From: Caulochytrium protostelioides
Taxonomy: Eukaryota > Chytridiomycota > Caulochytriomycetes > Caulochytriales > Caulochytriaceae
DNA: 48,116 bases
Reading direction: 5' to 3'
Assembly: GCA_003615045.1 (NCBI GenBank)
Contig: ML014254.1
Location: 1-48,116, forward strand
The notes under the pieces were generated by a model. The model ran no database searches, was not told the DNA's origin, and saw nothing but the letters and a program-made list of their open reading frames with translations. Below are positions 28,288 through 38,340 of the stretch, in pieces. Position 1 is the first letter of the stretch. Each line of letters starts with the position of its first letter. The translations under genes and the position numbers were made by a program.

Positions 28288-30240
28288 ATGGATCTCGACC
28301 TGTTCAAAGACCTAGAGGATCTTGGGAGCAGTAGTTCCGAAGACGAGGCCGATGCCCCGGTCGCCGCCTCACCACCGCCCGCAGTGCAGCCGAAGGCGAG
28401 TCGACCCCAAGGCTCGGCGGGCGTGGGCGCGTCCACCCTAGATGCACTGATGCAGGATCTGCAGAGCAGCGACGACGACGACGACGACAACGCTAACAAC
28501 GATGGTCGCGATGCAAAGAATGACGATGCGGATGCGTCGCGGACGGGACCTCACCGCGCAGGCACGGGTGCAGCCGCCTCGACTCCGGCCGCGCCCTCCA
28601 TCTCTTCGGCGCTGGATGCCGCTGCGTTGGGCTCGCATGCGGCGCTGCAGCCCCTGACGGCTACGGCGCCGTCCGATCCCTTGGCCCTTGCCAAAGTCAC
28701 GCGCAGCGCGCAACTCGCCCGTCAGCTGGAAAGGATCGCGGCTTCCACCGTGGGATCCTCGACCGTGCCACCCGCTACGTCCTCCTCGTCCACATCAGCA
28801 CCATCAGCATCAGCAGCCGTAGCAATCACCGTATCGAATGATGCGATGGACATGGACGCCGAGCAGACGTTTCTGCTGGACATTATCACCGCTCTCACAC
28901 ATCTCGAAACCGAGCTGCTCGCCGTGTACCGCCTGCTGTGCGGGCTGTACGAGCCTCGGTTTTCGGAGCTCGCAGCGCTGGTGGCGCAGCCCATCGACTA
29001 TGCCCGCGTCGTCCACCGCATCGGCAATCGCACGGACGTCGGCCAGCTTGACTTGCGCTCCCTCGTGCCTCAAGCCACGGCCATGATCATTACCGTCACG
29101 GCGGCCTCGAGCGCCGGCCGCCGCTTGAGCGATGCGGAGCTCGCCCGCGTTAACGCGGCCTGCGAGGTGTTGTTTGATATCAACGCGAAGCGCGACACGA
29201 TCCTGGCGTATGTCGAGAGCCGCATGTCACATGCAGCGCCCAATCTGTCGGCTCTCGTCGGGACCCGCATCGCCGCCAAGCTCATGGGCGCGTGCGGCGG
29301 CCTCGCCGAGCTGGCGAAGGTGCCCGCGTGCAACCTCCAAGTCGTTGGCCGCAAACGCCACAACACGGCTCTGTCGGCCGCCGGCGAGACGCGCCACGTC
29401 GGCTTCCTCTTTGACTGCGACCTCGTCCAGAACGCCCCTCCAGAGATCCGCAAAAAGGTCCTGCGCACCCTCGCGGCTAAAGCCGCGCTCGCCGCACGTA
29501 TGGACGTCGTGCATGCCAACCAGCGGACCCCAGCGGCCTCGGGCGATCTCGGCGGCCAGGGCCGCGCCTTCCGCGACGAGGTCGCCAGCAAAGCGGCGAA
29601 GCTTGTGGAGCCCCTGCAGCTGCGCGCCGTGAAGCCGCTGCCGGCGCCGATCGAACAGTATGCCAAGAAGCGCGGCGGCCGCCGCGCGCGCGCGGCCAAG
29701 GCGCGCATGGCGCAGTCGGAGCTGCAGCAGGCCCAGTCGCGCCGCGCGTTCGGCGTCGCGGAAGACGAGGTTCTCGACGGCGGCGGCGAGACCTTCGAGG
29801 GCCTCGGCATGGTCACCACCGGCGGCAAGCTCGCCGGCAGCGGACGCATGCGCGCCCTGCTGGCGACGCGCCGTGTTGGGCCCGGCGCCGCGCTCAAGCG
29901 CCTCAAGGGCGTAGCGGGCATGACGGGCAAGGGGCCCGCGGGCGCCGGGCACCTGGGCCCGCGCGGCGCGGGCACGGCCACGAGTCTGATGGGCACCGGG
30001 CTCGGCGGCACCGTGACGGCGGCGGGCAGCGCGACGTCGCTGGCGTTCGGTTCGCGGACCGGGATCCAGCTCGCGCCGTCGGTGATCCCGGGGGCGGGGG
30101 CGGATACGCCGTCGGCGCATCGGCTGCAGGCGGCCGAGTCGCGCTGGTTTGGCCCGGCCCGGCGGCCGCCCCCGCTCGCCTCATCGCTACATGGAACGAA
30201 TGGGCCGAGCGGGGCAGACGGGGCCGATACGACGGCTTGA
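28288..30240 (+). CDS. PRP31: Pre-mRNA splicing factor PRP31
   Basis: U4/U6 di-snRNP protein needed to form the U4/U6.U5 tri-snRNP; it binds the U4 5' stem-loop together with the 15.5K/Snu13 protein. The N-terminus is acidic and low complexity (residues 1-175, with an Asp run near 68-72). The NOSIC part begins near LDIITALTHLETELLAVY (about 196). The Nop domain follows, with MSHAAPNLSALVGTRIAAK from residue 313 and KVPACNLQVVGRKRH. The C-terminal Prp31 domain includes IEQYAKKRGGRRARAAKAR and AFGVAEDEVLDGGGETFEGL. At 650 aa it is longer than human PRPF31 (499) because of the disordered N-terminus and Ala/Gly/Thr-rich tail. Single exon, convergent with PheRS beta. Confidence 0.95.
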   Translation: MDLDLFKDLEDLGSSSSEDEADAPVAASPPPAVQPKASRPQGSAGVGASTLDALMQDLQSSDDDDDDNANNDGRDAKNDDADASRTGPHRAGTGAAASTPAAPSISSALDAAALGSHAALQPLTATAPSDPLALAKVTRSAQLARQLERIAASTVGSSTVPPATSSSSTSAPSASAAVAITVSNDAMDMDAEQTFLLDIITALTHLETELLAVYRLLCGLYEPRFSELAALVAQPIDYARVVHRIGNRTDVGQLDLRSLVPQATAMIITVTAASSAGRRLSDAELARVNAACEVLFDINAKRDTILAYVESRMSHAAPNLSALVGTRIAAKLMGACGGLAELAKVPACNLQVVGRKRHNTALSAAGETRHVGFLFDCDLVQNAPPEIRKKVLRTLAAKAALAARMDVVHANQRTPAASGDLGGQGRAFRDEVASKAAKLVEPLQLRAVKPLPAPIEQYAKKRGGRRARAAKARMAQSELQQAQSRRAFGVAEDEVLDGGGETFEGLGMVTTGGKLAGSGRMRALLATRRVGPGAALKRLKGVAGMTGKGPAGAGHLGPRGAGTATSLMGTGLGGTVTAAGSATSLAFGSRTGIQLAPSVIPGAGADTPSAHRLQAAESRWFGPARRPPPLASSLHGTNGPSGADGADTTA

Positions 30241-30453
30241 CCGAAGGCCAGGCCCATCGTCATGCGTGCTGATCAGGATGAAGGATCGCCGTTGGCATCG
30301 CGCCGACGTCGATGCCATAGCCAGAATTAAAGACGAGTATAGAAAAATTAAAAAAAAAACAAAAAACAAACAAACTCGTTCTCCTCGCGGAGAACGAGAG
30401 TCAATAAGCTGTCGCGGGCGGCGGATCATCGATCATGCCGATGCCGCCACGCT
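30241..30453. other. Convergent 3' spacer between PRP31 and PheRS beta
   Basis: 213 bases with an A-rich tract (30342-30374) beside a 10-bp hairpin. No gene. Confidence 0.7.
30342..30398 (-). terminator. 10-bp hairpin plus T-rich tract past PheRS beta stop
   Basis: Read on the minus strand, arms 30398-30389 and 30384-30375 (CTCGTTCTCC and its complement on either side of a 4-base loop) are followed directly by about 33 bases of T with few interruptions. The hairpin begins 55 bases after the stop. It has intrinsic-terminator form; a role is unproven in a eukaryote. Confidence 0.45.
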
Positions 30454-32641
30454 TTACAAGAACGGCTCGACGTCCATCTCAAAGACCGTGATGGGCGTAT
30501 CGATCTTGAAGGCGCGGTTGACGGACGGGTGGAGGATGCCGATGTGGCCGACGCAGAAGGGCTTGGCGCCGTTGCCGGCGTCCACGAGGATCTCGGCCTG
30601 GCGGCCTGGAAGGAACGTGGCGTCCTGGCTCTCCTGCAGACGGAACTGCCAGCGCGTGTCGCCGGCCTTGGCGCTCTCCATGACCGTGCGGAGGTTGAGC
30701 GCGCGCATGATGCGGTCGAGCACGCCGTGGACCTTCTCGAACGCCGAGGCCTTGTCAGTGTACACGGCGGCCAGGCGGCGAATGTTGCGTGCGCCGGTCT
30801 CCTTGACCACGTTGGCCTGCATCGCGTCGGTGGGTTTGGCGCCGACGTCGCGGGTCTGGATCACGACGTCGGCGACCTCGAAGATCTGCAGCGGGAGCTT
30901 GGTGCGGGCCGCATGGGCGTTGAGGGTCTTCAGCAGACCGGGCAGCAGGCTCGTGCGGATCACCTGGTACTCGGCCGTCGCCGGGTTGCTGAGGTGGACA
31001 GCGCGGTCGTGGGTCTTGCCCTCGACACGGTTGAGGAACCCGAAGTTCTCGTCGTGCGAGCACAGGGTGAGGTTGTTGATCTCGATGTAGCTGGCTTGCG
31101 CGAGTTCGCGGCGCAGCAGGTCGCTCAGGTGGTTGATCGGGAAGGGCGCCGCGGGCGTGTATGCCGAGGGCTGGCGCTCAACGATGTTGTTGTAGCCATA
31201 CGCAATCGCCACATCTTCGAAGATGTCCGCCACGTGCAGCACATCCGAGCGCGTGCACGGCACCGCGACATCGAGGATCTCCGAGCTATCCTCGGCGTGC
31301 TTGACGACCGGGTGCAGCGACATCTTGGTGAGCAGCGAGCAGATGTCCTGCGTGGTCAGGTCGACGCCGACGAGCTTGTTGATGGCCGCGGTGGTGGTCT
31401 GGAACTGCTTGGGCGCCAGGTTCGGCGTCTGAACGGTCTCGCCGGTGGCCTCGTGCTTGACCTGGACCGGCTCGACGGTGAAAGGCTCGTGGCAGTACTG
31501 CGAGAACATGGCCACCACGGTGTTGAGGACGATCTCACCCTTTGTGCGGTCGGTGCAGGTCACCTCGATCAGGATGTTCTTGGTGTTGAGCGTGATCTTG
31601 GAGTGCTCGCTGTTGATGACGGGCGGCAGCGAAAGCACGGTGCCCGCGTGGTCGGTCACCAGCGGGTACACAGGGCTGTCGCGGATAATCGGCGTGTACT
31701 TCTTCATTCGGATGTCGTTGTCGTAGTGCGCCATCAGCTCGGGGCCCTTGAACGCCCGCGTTTCCTTGAGCGGGACAAAGTCAATCGCCTCGGGCGGCAC
31801 GGCGTCGTAAATAATGGGCTTCGTGCGGTCGATGGTGTCCAGGTCGTGCGTGCCGATCGAGGCCAGCGTGCGCTTGCGGCAGATGTTCTGGTGGAGCTTG
31901 TCCTGGAGATCGATGAAGGACTTGTAGGAAGCCTCGTCGAGCGAGACGTCGCGCAGGACGGCGCAGACCATGTGGGCGCGGATCTGCTGCGTTGCAGGCT
32001 TCACGACGCACACCAGCTGCTGCTCGACCGGGGTGTCCAGCACGCGGTAGGCGGGCGTCTCGGCCTGGCGCAAAAAGATGCGCAGCGCGCGGGCAATGCC
32101 CTCGGCGCACAGCAGATCATAGCGGTTCGCGGGGATGTCAATGCGGTAGAGCTCGCTCTGATCCATACCCTTCGCCTTCTCCGCACCGACCTCCTTCACG
32201 GCCATCGCATACTCGGACGTCACATCGTCGAGCTCAATGCCAAAGTCAAAGCAGAGTTCCTCAAACTCTTGCTGGGCTGCAGCGCACGCTCATCGGAAAG
32301 AGAAAACAAGGTGGAGGGTGAGACTTCCAGAAGCTCATGGACGAGACGGTCCTTCGCGTCACGACAGGACGAGTGATTCCGTCGGATGGGCCGCGCGAAG
32401 CGGCGCGACGCGCATGCAGGCATCGGCCACCCCTGTGGTGTGGCGGACGGCCGCCGCTTGCACAGCGTCGAGCGAGGGTGGGAGCGCGCGCCCGTCGAGG
32501 CGTTGATGCGTCGAGGCGTGCCGTATGCTCCTGGACGGCGCGCGGTCTGCGAGGCGCTCCCGAGCATGCAAGTGGCGCCTTACTGTAGCGGCGGTTGAGT
32601 TCCCGGAAGAGGAACTCCGATTTCAAGTTGACGACCGGCAT
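30454..32641 (-). CDS. FRS1: Phenylalanyl-tRNA synthetase beta subunit, two exons
   Basis: Beta chain of cytosolic (alpha-beta)2 PheRS; it holds the tRNA-binding and editing B3/B4 modules. Exon 1 is 32584-32641, exon 2 is 30454-32276, and the intron is 32277-32583 (307 bp). The exon 1 start MPVVNLKSEFLFRELNRRY matches family N-termini. The donor is GTAAGG and the acceptor GCTGCAG; splicing makes a Thr codon and gives RRYTQQEFEELCFDFGIEL, exactly the conserved join seen in yeast and human FARSB, so the intron is well supported. IDIPANRYDLLCAEGIARAL follows. The spliced protein is 626 aa (yeast 595, human 589). Exon 2 has no ATG at its head, so an unspliced model would lose the N-terminus. This is the only intron I could place in the window. 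Confidence 0.93.
32277..32583 (-). other. Spliceosomal intron of PheRS beta
   Basis: GTAAGG at the 5' end (32583 downward) and a pyrimidine-rich stretch (TTTTCTCTTTCC) before GCTGCAG at the 3' end. Phase 1. The intron is GC-rich and contains stops in the exon 2 frame. Confidence 0.88.
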
Positions 32642-33267
32642 GGCGGGCGAGCAGACGGCGCAGCGACGCGACGCGAGCGAGGGGAGGGAACCGGCTCCAG
32701 CGGCGTCAAAGCGGGGGTGCAGCTCCAGCAAACGCGAGCAGGCGCGGCAGCGATGACGCAGGCGGAAGTCGCGGCGCGGGCGAGAGGGTGGAGACGGCAG
32801 CGGCGGGTCGTCGGGGGTTGCGAAGCAATCGTGCTTGAGCGTGTCGGTGCTCGGTGCGGACGCCGCTCGGCGTGCCGCCTCGGCGGCGCCGGCCTTCCGA
32901 GGAGCGCGCGTGACCACGTGGTGGTGATGCGCCACAAGCCGGTCGTGACGGCGTCATGCATGAACATACCCGCCGAGACGAGTGATGGCCGGTGATACAC
33001 GCATCCCGGGTGGACCCCCGCTCCCGCAGCGTTCCGCGCCGCAGCAGCGGTCGCGGCGGCCACCGACGGTAGCCTACGCCGCCGCGGGCTGACGGTGCTC
33101 CGCCGGCCCGCCTCGATGCGGGGCTCGCTCGTGCTCGTCTTTTCCCCTCTTGTCCCTTCGTCGGCTTGATGCGTGTTGAGCATCGCGATAGGTGGGTGGA
33201 GTGGGGGCCGCGGCATTGGCAGGCGAGTGAGGATCGATGTTATTAAAAACAGAGAGAGGTTCCATCG
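32642..33267. other. Intergenic between PheRS beta and the large unrecognised gene
   Basis: 626 bases upstream of PheRS beta and downstream of the next minus-strand gene. Frames here are Arg/Ala-rich and match nothing. A TTATTAAAAA word lies at 33240-33249, in the likely 3' UTR of the next gene. Confidence 0.55.
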
Positions 33268-36144
33268 TCACGAAAGCGCAAGCTCACCGAGATTAATGGC
33301 CTCGATCGGCCGCGGTAGCCGTGGCAGCCACCATCCCCACGGAGTGGACGAGGGAGACGAGTGCGTCGTGCTGCTCGGCGGCGGACGGGCATACCACTGG
33401 TTGACGGCCGCCTGGTCCTGCCGATCCGGGGTATACCGGATCCGGTGAGCCTCGATGCGGCCGCGCGCGACGGCGTTCCGCACGATGGCGAGCGCGAGCT
33501 CGGCGACGTCGCTGGGGTAGGCGCCCTGCACGCGGGCCACGAGCCGCACCGCGGGCGCACGGTCATGCCGCACCCCGTCCGCGGCGCTCGGCTCGGCGTC
33601 GGCGTCAGCCCCATCCTCCGCCGCGCTGTGCCGCAGGCCGACGTGCACGGCCACCGGACGCTCGGACGTCGGCAGCACGAGCACCGCCATCGCGCGCTCG
33701 CCGCCGCCGCCGTCATCATCGTCGGGCGCGATCGCCGTCGTCTCGGTCTCCAGCAGCGCCTGCAGCACGCGCCACGCATTCCGCGGCGTCGCCTGCCACG
33801 CCGCCGCCGTCATGGGCAGCGTCATTCGGAGCGCGAGGACGGCCGCGTCACGGCCGTTGGGGACGGCGTCGCGGTGGACGGTCAGACGCGGCGCTGCGGA
33901 CGGCGGCGGCGCCGCGGCCGCAGCAGCTGTCGGCGCCGGGGCGGTGGTGCTGGCCGATGCCATCTGCCTGAGCACGGCGCGGGCGACGGTATAGTCGGGC
34001 ACCGGCGCCGCGCCACGGGCCAGCGACCCGTCCTCGTCCACGTCGACGCCGACCAGCGCGGACTCGCCCCAGCGCGGCGCCGACGGCGGACGCACGACAT
34101 CGAGCAGCTCGATGGCCACGGGCTCCAAGGGCACCGCCAGCGGCGACTCGGGCGCGGCCGTCAGAACGAGCTGCGCCGTCACCGTCAGCGGCCAGATCAG
34201 CGGCGTGCCGTCGCTCGGCGCGTCCCCCTCGCCGTCGACGGGGTACTCCGAAGCGTCGCGGCGCGAGAGGTCGCGCAGGGCAAAGACGAGATCGATCGGC
34301 GGCAGATCGGACCCGAAGGCCGGCGGCGCGCTCGGCCGCCGCTGCGCCAGCAACGCCGCGGTGAGCGGCACGCACTTGGTGACCGAGCGGCACCGCACGA
34401 GCAGCGACCACGTCTGCGGCGTGAGCTCGACCGCGCATCGTAGCCGGACCTGCACGCCGATGCTGTAGGCGCCCGCGGGCCGCGGCAGGAGGCGGACCGC
34501 GGCCACGGGCATCCCAACGGCCGGCGACGCGGCGGGCGGGCCGGGCGCCGCTGCCGACGCCGTCCGCGACGCGTCCTCCTGGGCGTTGTGCAGACGGTCG
34601 CGGTGCCGCCGCAGCGCGTCGGTGATGCGGTCGCGACGCGGGATTTCGGTGGTGGCAACGCGGTGGACCGCCTGCTGGAGCCGACCGACGCGGGCGTGCC
34701 AGACGTCCATGCGGGCCATCTGGAGCTCCGCGAGCATCAGGAGCGCGGCGCGCGGCGTCGTTCCCGGCGGCGGTGGCACCACGCGCCACGGCGAGAGCGC
34801 CACGTGGCACACGGCGCGGGGGCCGACGACCACGAGGCTGGGCGGCGACTCGAGGCCAGGCCGCGCGGTGCCAACCCACCGCGCCGCGTGGGCGCCCGGA
34901 CAGCGCCACGCGACAAACGTGACATCGAGGGGGTCGGGCGCCGTCGTCTCGGCGAGAGCGATCGCGGAAGGCTCCCGTGCCCAGGGCAGCTGCGCCACCG
35001 CGAACCGGGCGAGGCGGTCGCTGCCGGTGGCCGACACGAGCACCGCGCCGGAGGCGGCAATGTCGAGGACGCGCGTCTGCGGGCCCGCGTCGTACACGCG
35101 CCGTCGGCACGACCGCTCGCTGGGGTCGCTTTCTGCCGTGCGTGTTTCCATGCGCGCAGGAGGCGGGGCGCCTGAAGCGGAGACGGCGTCAAACACCTGG
35201 AGCTGGCTGTCCCGATCGGCCACGACCAGCGCGGCCCGCCGGTGGTGGACATCGGCGAGAAGATAGATGGCGTCCAGCGATGCCGGCGTCTCTGGGAAAG
35301 CGACACGCGCGAGCATCGCTCGGGATCGCTGCCGGGAGCGCCCATCATAGAGAACGAGCTGGCGGGCCTGCGTCACGCCCATGAAGCGAAACGCCGCGTC
35401 CGGCGCCGATGGGACGCCAAAGAGGGCGGCGAGGACGACGGGGTCTACGTATCCCGCGGCAGCGGGATCGGCGCTCTGCACCACATGCACGTCACGCCAG
35501 CCCGTGGCTGGATCCAGCTCGGCGAGGGGCGCCGCGTGCCATCCCACGTGGAGCGTCACTACGACGCCAGGCAGCTCACGCCACGGCGAGAGGGTCGCGG
35601 GGACCCGCGTCTCCGGCGGCCACGGCCCGGGCGGCGCAGGACCGAAGGCGGGACCGAAGGCCATGTCGTAGACGCCCTGCGCGGTCACGGCGGCCAGGCG
35701 GTCGGTGCCATACGCGATCAGCCGGCGGACGGCATACGGAAGCCGGATGCGGCGGCGGTCGCCGCTCGCATGGTCAACAACCGTCAGCCGCGGCCCGTCG
35801 GCGAGGACGACGGCGTCGCGCGGGCCATGCGCGGTCGCGTGGTGGTTGTCGCTGCCGTCGCCATCGCCGTGGGCATGGGCATGGCCAGGGACGGGCGTCC
35901 AGACGGCATAGCGGCCCGTCACGAACGGCAGCGGCAGCGGCGGCGGCAGCGACGGCGACGGCGATGGCGGAGCGGCGGCAGCGCGCGTCGTCCACGGGTA
36001 CCACCACCGGATGTCCGCCTGCATGCCCTCGTCACGCCGTGATCGCCGACGCGGAAGCAGACGTGGAGAGCGAGGCAGCGGTCGCGAGTCTCCGATAGAA
36101 CGATCCTCCTTTGGAAACAAAACTGGGTGGCATCGATGGCTCAT
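33268..36144 (-). CDS. Large beta-propeller/beta-sandwich-like protein, possibly FAAP100/FANCB-like
   Basis: I do not recognise this 958-residue protein with confidence. The long clean frame and codon use match its neighbours, so it is a real gene. The start is 36144 or the ATG at 36024 (MQADIRWWYPWTTR). Residues 70-470 look like irregular propeller strands (RLTVVDHASGDRRRIRLPYA, AALVVADRDSQLQVFDAVS, AVLVSATGSDRLARFAV). A helical segment follows (ELQMARMDVWHARVGRLQQ), then beta-rich parts (AYSIGVQVRLRCAVELTPQT). The C-terminus alternates a helix (NAWRVLQALLE), strands (RPVAVHVGLRH, PAVRLVARVQG) and a helix (DVAELALAIVRNAV). This order resembles the FAAP100 and FANCB proteins of the Fanconi anaemia core complex, but sequence similarity by eye is weak and the assignment is a hypothesis. 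Confidence 0.6.
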   Translation of the reverse strand: MSHRCHPVLFPKEDRSIGDSRPLPRSPRLLPRRRSRRDEGMQADIRWWYPWTTRAAAAPPSPSPSLPPPLPLPFVTGRYAVWTPVPGHAHAHGDGDGSDNHHATAHGPRDAVVLADGPRLTVVDHASGDRRRIRLPYAVRRLIAYGTDRLAAVTAQGVYDMAFGPAFGPAPPGPWPPETRVPATLSPWRELPGVVVTLHVGWHAAPLAELDPATGWRDVHVVQSADPAAAGYVDPVVLAALFGVPSAPDAAFRFMGVTQARQLVLYDGRSRQRSRAMLARVAFPETPASLDAIYLLADVHHRRAALVVADRDSQLQVFDAVSASGAPPPARMETRTAESDPSERSCRRRVYDAGPQTRVLDIAASGAVLVSATGSDRLARFAVAQLPWAREPSAIALAETTAPDPLDVTFVAWRCPGAHAARWVGTARPGLESPPSLVVVGPRAVCHVALSPWRVVPPPPGTTPRAALLMLAELQMARMDVWHARVGRLQQAVHRVATTEIPRRDRITDALRRHRDRLHNAQEDASRTASAAAPGPPAASPAVGMPVAAVRLLPRPAGAYSIGVQVRLRCAVELTPQTWSLLVRCRSVTKCVPLTAALLAQRRPSAPPAFGSDLPPIDLVFALRDLSRRDASEYPVDGEGDAPSDGTPLIWPLTVTAQLVLTAAPESPLAVPLEPVAIELLDVVRPPSAPRWGESALVGVDVDEDGSLARGAAPVPDYTVARAVLRQMASASTTAPAPTAAAAAAPPPSAAPRLTVHRDAVPNGRDAAVLALRMTLPMTAAAWQATPRNAWRVLQALLETETTAIAPDDDDGGGGERAMAVLVLPTSERPVAVHVGLRHSAAEDGADADAEPSAADGVRHDRAPAVRLVARVQGAYPSDVAELALAIVRNAVARGRIEAHRIRYTPDRQDQAAVNQWYARPPPSSTTHSSPSSTPWGWWLPRLPRPIEAINLGELALS

Positions 36145-37143
36145 GTCAGGACCAGAGCGGTCGCGACGACCTGGAAGCAGGCAAGCTAGTGAGCAAGTGG
36201 GGGCGTGAGTGAGCGGGGTCGGCCTGGTGGGGCTTTGAAGGGCCCTTTGCCTTCTCTTGGTGGACCCCCCGTGGGTGGGTCGCCGGGCGGGCGGGCATGG
36301 CCGCGCCAGACGCGTGCGACGGCCACGTGTCCCGCCGAGCCGAAGGCCGGCAACCGTTTAACCCATCCGCGACATACGCCGGCGCGAGTGCATGCCTGCG
36401 CATTCCCTAGTAATGGAGTTGGAGACATCAGACGCATCATTCGCAGCGATCCGCGATCAGGACGAGACCCTTCGTGCGCCAGCGTATCAGCGACATCGTT
36501 CGGCGAGACGCATCAGGAATGCCAAGAGCCATCGGTGCTGAACAGGGGCGCTGTTGAGGGGACTGCCGCCTCGGACCATGTCTGATGCCCATCGTCCGAG
36601 ACCGTGGGATTGAAGCGAGTATCCGGGCTGATGCTGCGTCGACGAGTCGGATCGGCATGCGCCGCCTGACGAACATAGGGTTGGGTGGCGCAGCAGCCTG
36701 GCGGGCGTTCTCCCGCCGCTGAGTGGGATGCGGGAAGGCGGGAGGCCACAAGCACCCGACGCGCTTCCTTCCCGCCCCAGGCTCCGCCGAGCCCTCCCGT
36801 CGACGCCGCCCATGAGCAACTGTTGTCGACGGTTCTCTCGCCTACGGACGAGCGATGGCATCCCCGCTTCATGCCTGTCGTCCGAGCCTGCGGCTTCCTC
36901 GTGGCGCTGCGCCGACATTGATAGTATCCACTCTCAGCATGGCCTGAGTGCCCTCGGATGCTCGCTTCTCCGATTCAGCTTCACGCCGCCACGTTCCTGG
37001 CTTTCGACGGACTCACGCCGTCTGGTCGACACCGGAGACGGCGATCGCTGCTGCTGATTCATCCCGCTGCTGGCCGCCGTCTCGCCGCCGCTGCTTCGTG
37101 CCGCCGCTCTCGCATCTGCCAGGGCTGCTGCCGCTGTGTCACG
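36145..37143. other. Divergent intergenic region, 1 kb
   Basis: Between the large leftward gene and the Mis14-like gene. No recognised gene; the frame of the Mis14-like protein extends upstream to 36958 but with Arg/Cys-rich residues unlike the family. No TATA box seen. Confidence 0.5.
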
Positions 37144-38340
37144 ATGGCCGCGGCCGCCTTTCCCAAAACCCTCGATGACCTGCCGTGGGTCGAGGGCGCG
37201 GCGCCGCCGACGTCGTCGCTGCAGCACGCGCGCATCCAGGTCGACGCCAAGGCCGACCTTGACTACGTCGAAGCGCAGCTGACTGCCGCCTTGCAGGCGC
37301 TGACGGCGTCCTACTTCTCGAGCCCGCCGGAAGATCATCCGGCACCGGATGCAGCGCCGGACGCGCGCGCTGTGCCGCCGTCGGTGCAAACGGAGATCGA
37401 GGCCGCCTGCCGCACCTGGTTGCACCAGACCATGATGGCGAGCGCCGAGTGCGTCGATATCAACGGCGTGCCTTACCGCGAGGCCATGCGTCTCTTGCAC
37501 GGCGACCACGACGATACGGTCTCGCCCACGCCTGCTGCCGCCACGTCGTCGTCGTCGTCGTCGTCGTCGCCATCATCATCAGCAGCCGTGGCACCATCGA
37601 AATCACGGCACACGAAATCATCGGCGCCGACGGCCCCCGGTATTGTCTATACGCCGCTGGACGAGCCCCTCCGTGCGGAGCTGGAACAGCTCCAGGCGAC
37701 CGTCGACGCCCAGGTTGAGCGCGTCGTCGCGATGCGCAAAGCCTGCCCGCAGCAACTCCGGCAGATGGTGCAGGCGCGCCACGCGGCCCACCTGGCCCGT
37801 CTGCAGCAGCAGTCCCACGCCGCGCTGGTCGCCGCTTCGATGGCGACCCCTGCAGCCACAGAAGCCGCTCCCGGCGCGGCGCCGGCCGCCGAGCCTCCGA
37901 CGGCCGCGCCTCAGGCCGGCGTGCCTCAGGTCACCGCCTCCCGGGCTGACGCGCCTCATGCGGATGCGCCTCATGTGGACACGCGCCTCGCAGCGGCTGT
38001 GCTGCTTGATCCGGCCCTGTCGGCGCAGGCGCTGGAGGACTTCCAGACAACGATGGCGCGCGCGAGCGGCGCGCAGCACGATCTCGGCGCCATGCTCGCG
38101 AAGCTGCGCAACATGCAGGGCGTGATGGAAGAGCTGCGGGGGTATGGCGGGTTCGAGCTGGACGCATCGCCCCCCACGCGCACGGCGACGGCGCCCGCGA
38201 CGACGGCTGCCGCGGCCGCGTCGGCCGCTGCCCCGGCGAACGAGACCAAGGCCCCCGTGCCGCCCAAGGCGGCCAAGGCGGGACTGCTGTCGGCCTTGGA
38301 AAGCCAGATCCCCGTGCGGCTGGACCGCAGCCATCCGTAA
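37144..38340 (+). CDS. NSL1: Mis14/NSL1-like kinetochore protein (MIND/Mis12 complex)
   Basis: Likely subunit of the Mis12 complex, which links centromeric CENP-C to the Ndc80 complex. The start at 37144 gives MAAAAFPKTLDDLPWVEG, 398 aa. Two blocks match Mis14/NSL1: the helix and Asn-Gly motif ASAECVDINGVPYREAM near residue 100, and the helix LRAELEQLQATVDAQVERV followed by RKACPQQLRQMVQ near residues 178-210, which corresponds to the conserved basic-Pro segment of NSL1. Between them is a Ser-rich insert coded by TCG repeats near 37545-37580. After an Ala/Pro-rich linker comes a C-terminal coiled-coil-like helix (ALEDFQTTMARASGAQ). Fission yeast Mis14 is about 210 aa and human NSL1 281, so linkers are enlarged. 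Assignment is by motif order, moderate certainty. Confidence 0.65.
   Translation: MAAAAFPKTLDDLPWVEGAAPPTSSLQHARIQVDAKADLDYVEAQLTAALQALTASYFSSPPEDHPAPDAAPDARAVPPSVQTEIEAACRTWLHQTMMASAECVDINGVPYREAMRLLHGDHDDTVSPTPAAATSSSSSSSSPSSSAAVAPSKSRHTKSSAPTAPGIVYTPLDEPLRAELEQLQATVDAQVERVVAMRKACPQQLRQMVQARHAAHLARLQQQSHAALVAASMATPAATEAAPGAAPAAEPPTAAPQAGVPQVTASRADAPHADAPHVDTRLAAAVLLDPALSAQALEDFQTTMARASGAQHDLGAMLAKLRNMQGVMEELRGYGGFELDASPPTRTATAPATTAAAAASAAAPANETKAPVPPKAAKAGLLSALESQIPVRLDRSHP

Noticed and set aside
30529-32376. 615-codon plus-strand frame opposite PheRS beta
   Set aside because: Antisense shadow; it also crosses the intron of the real gene, showing it follows base composition only.
37144-38340. 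PEX19-like peroxisomal import receptor
   Set aside because: First impression from length and Ala/Pro-rich composition, but there is no CaaX box at the C-terminus (ends DRSHP), and the conserved blocks fit Mis14/NSL1 better.
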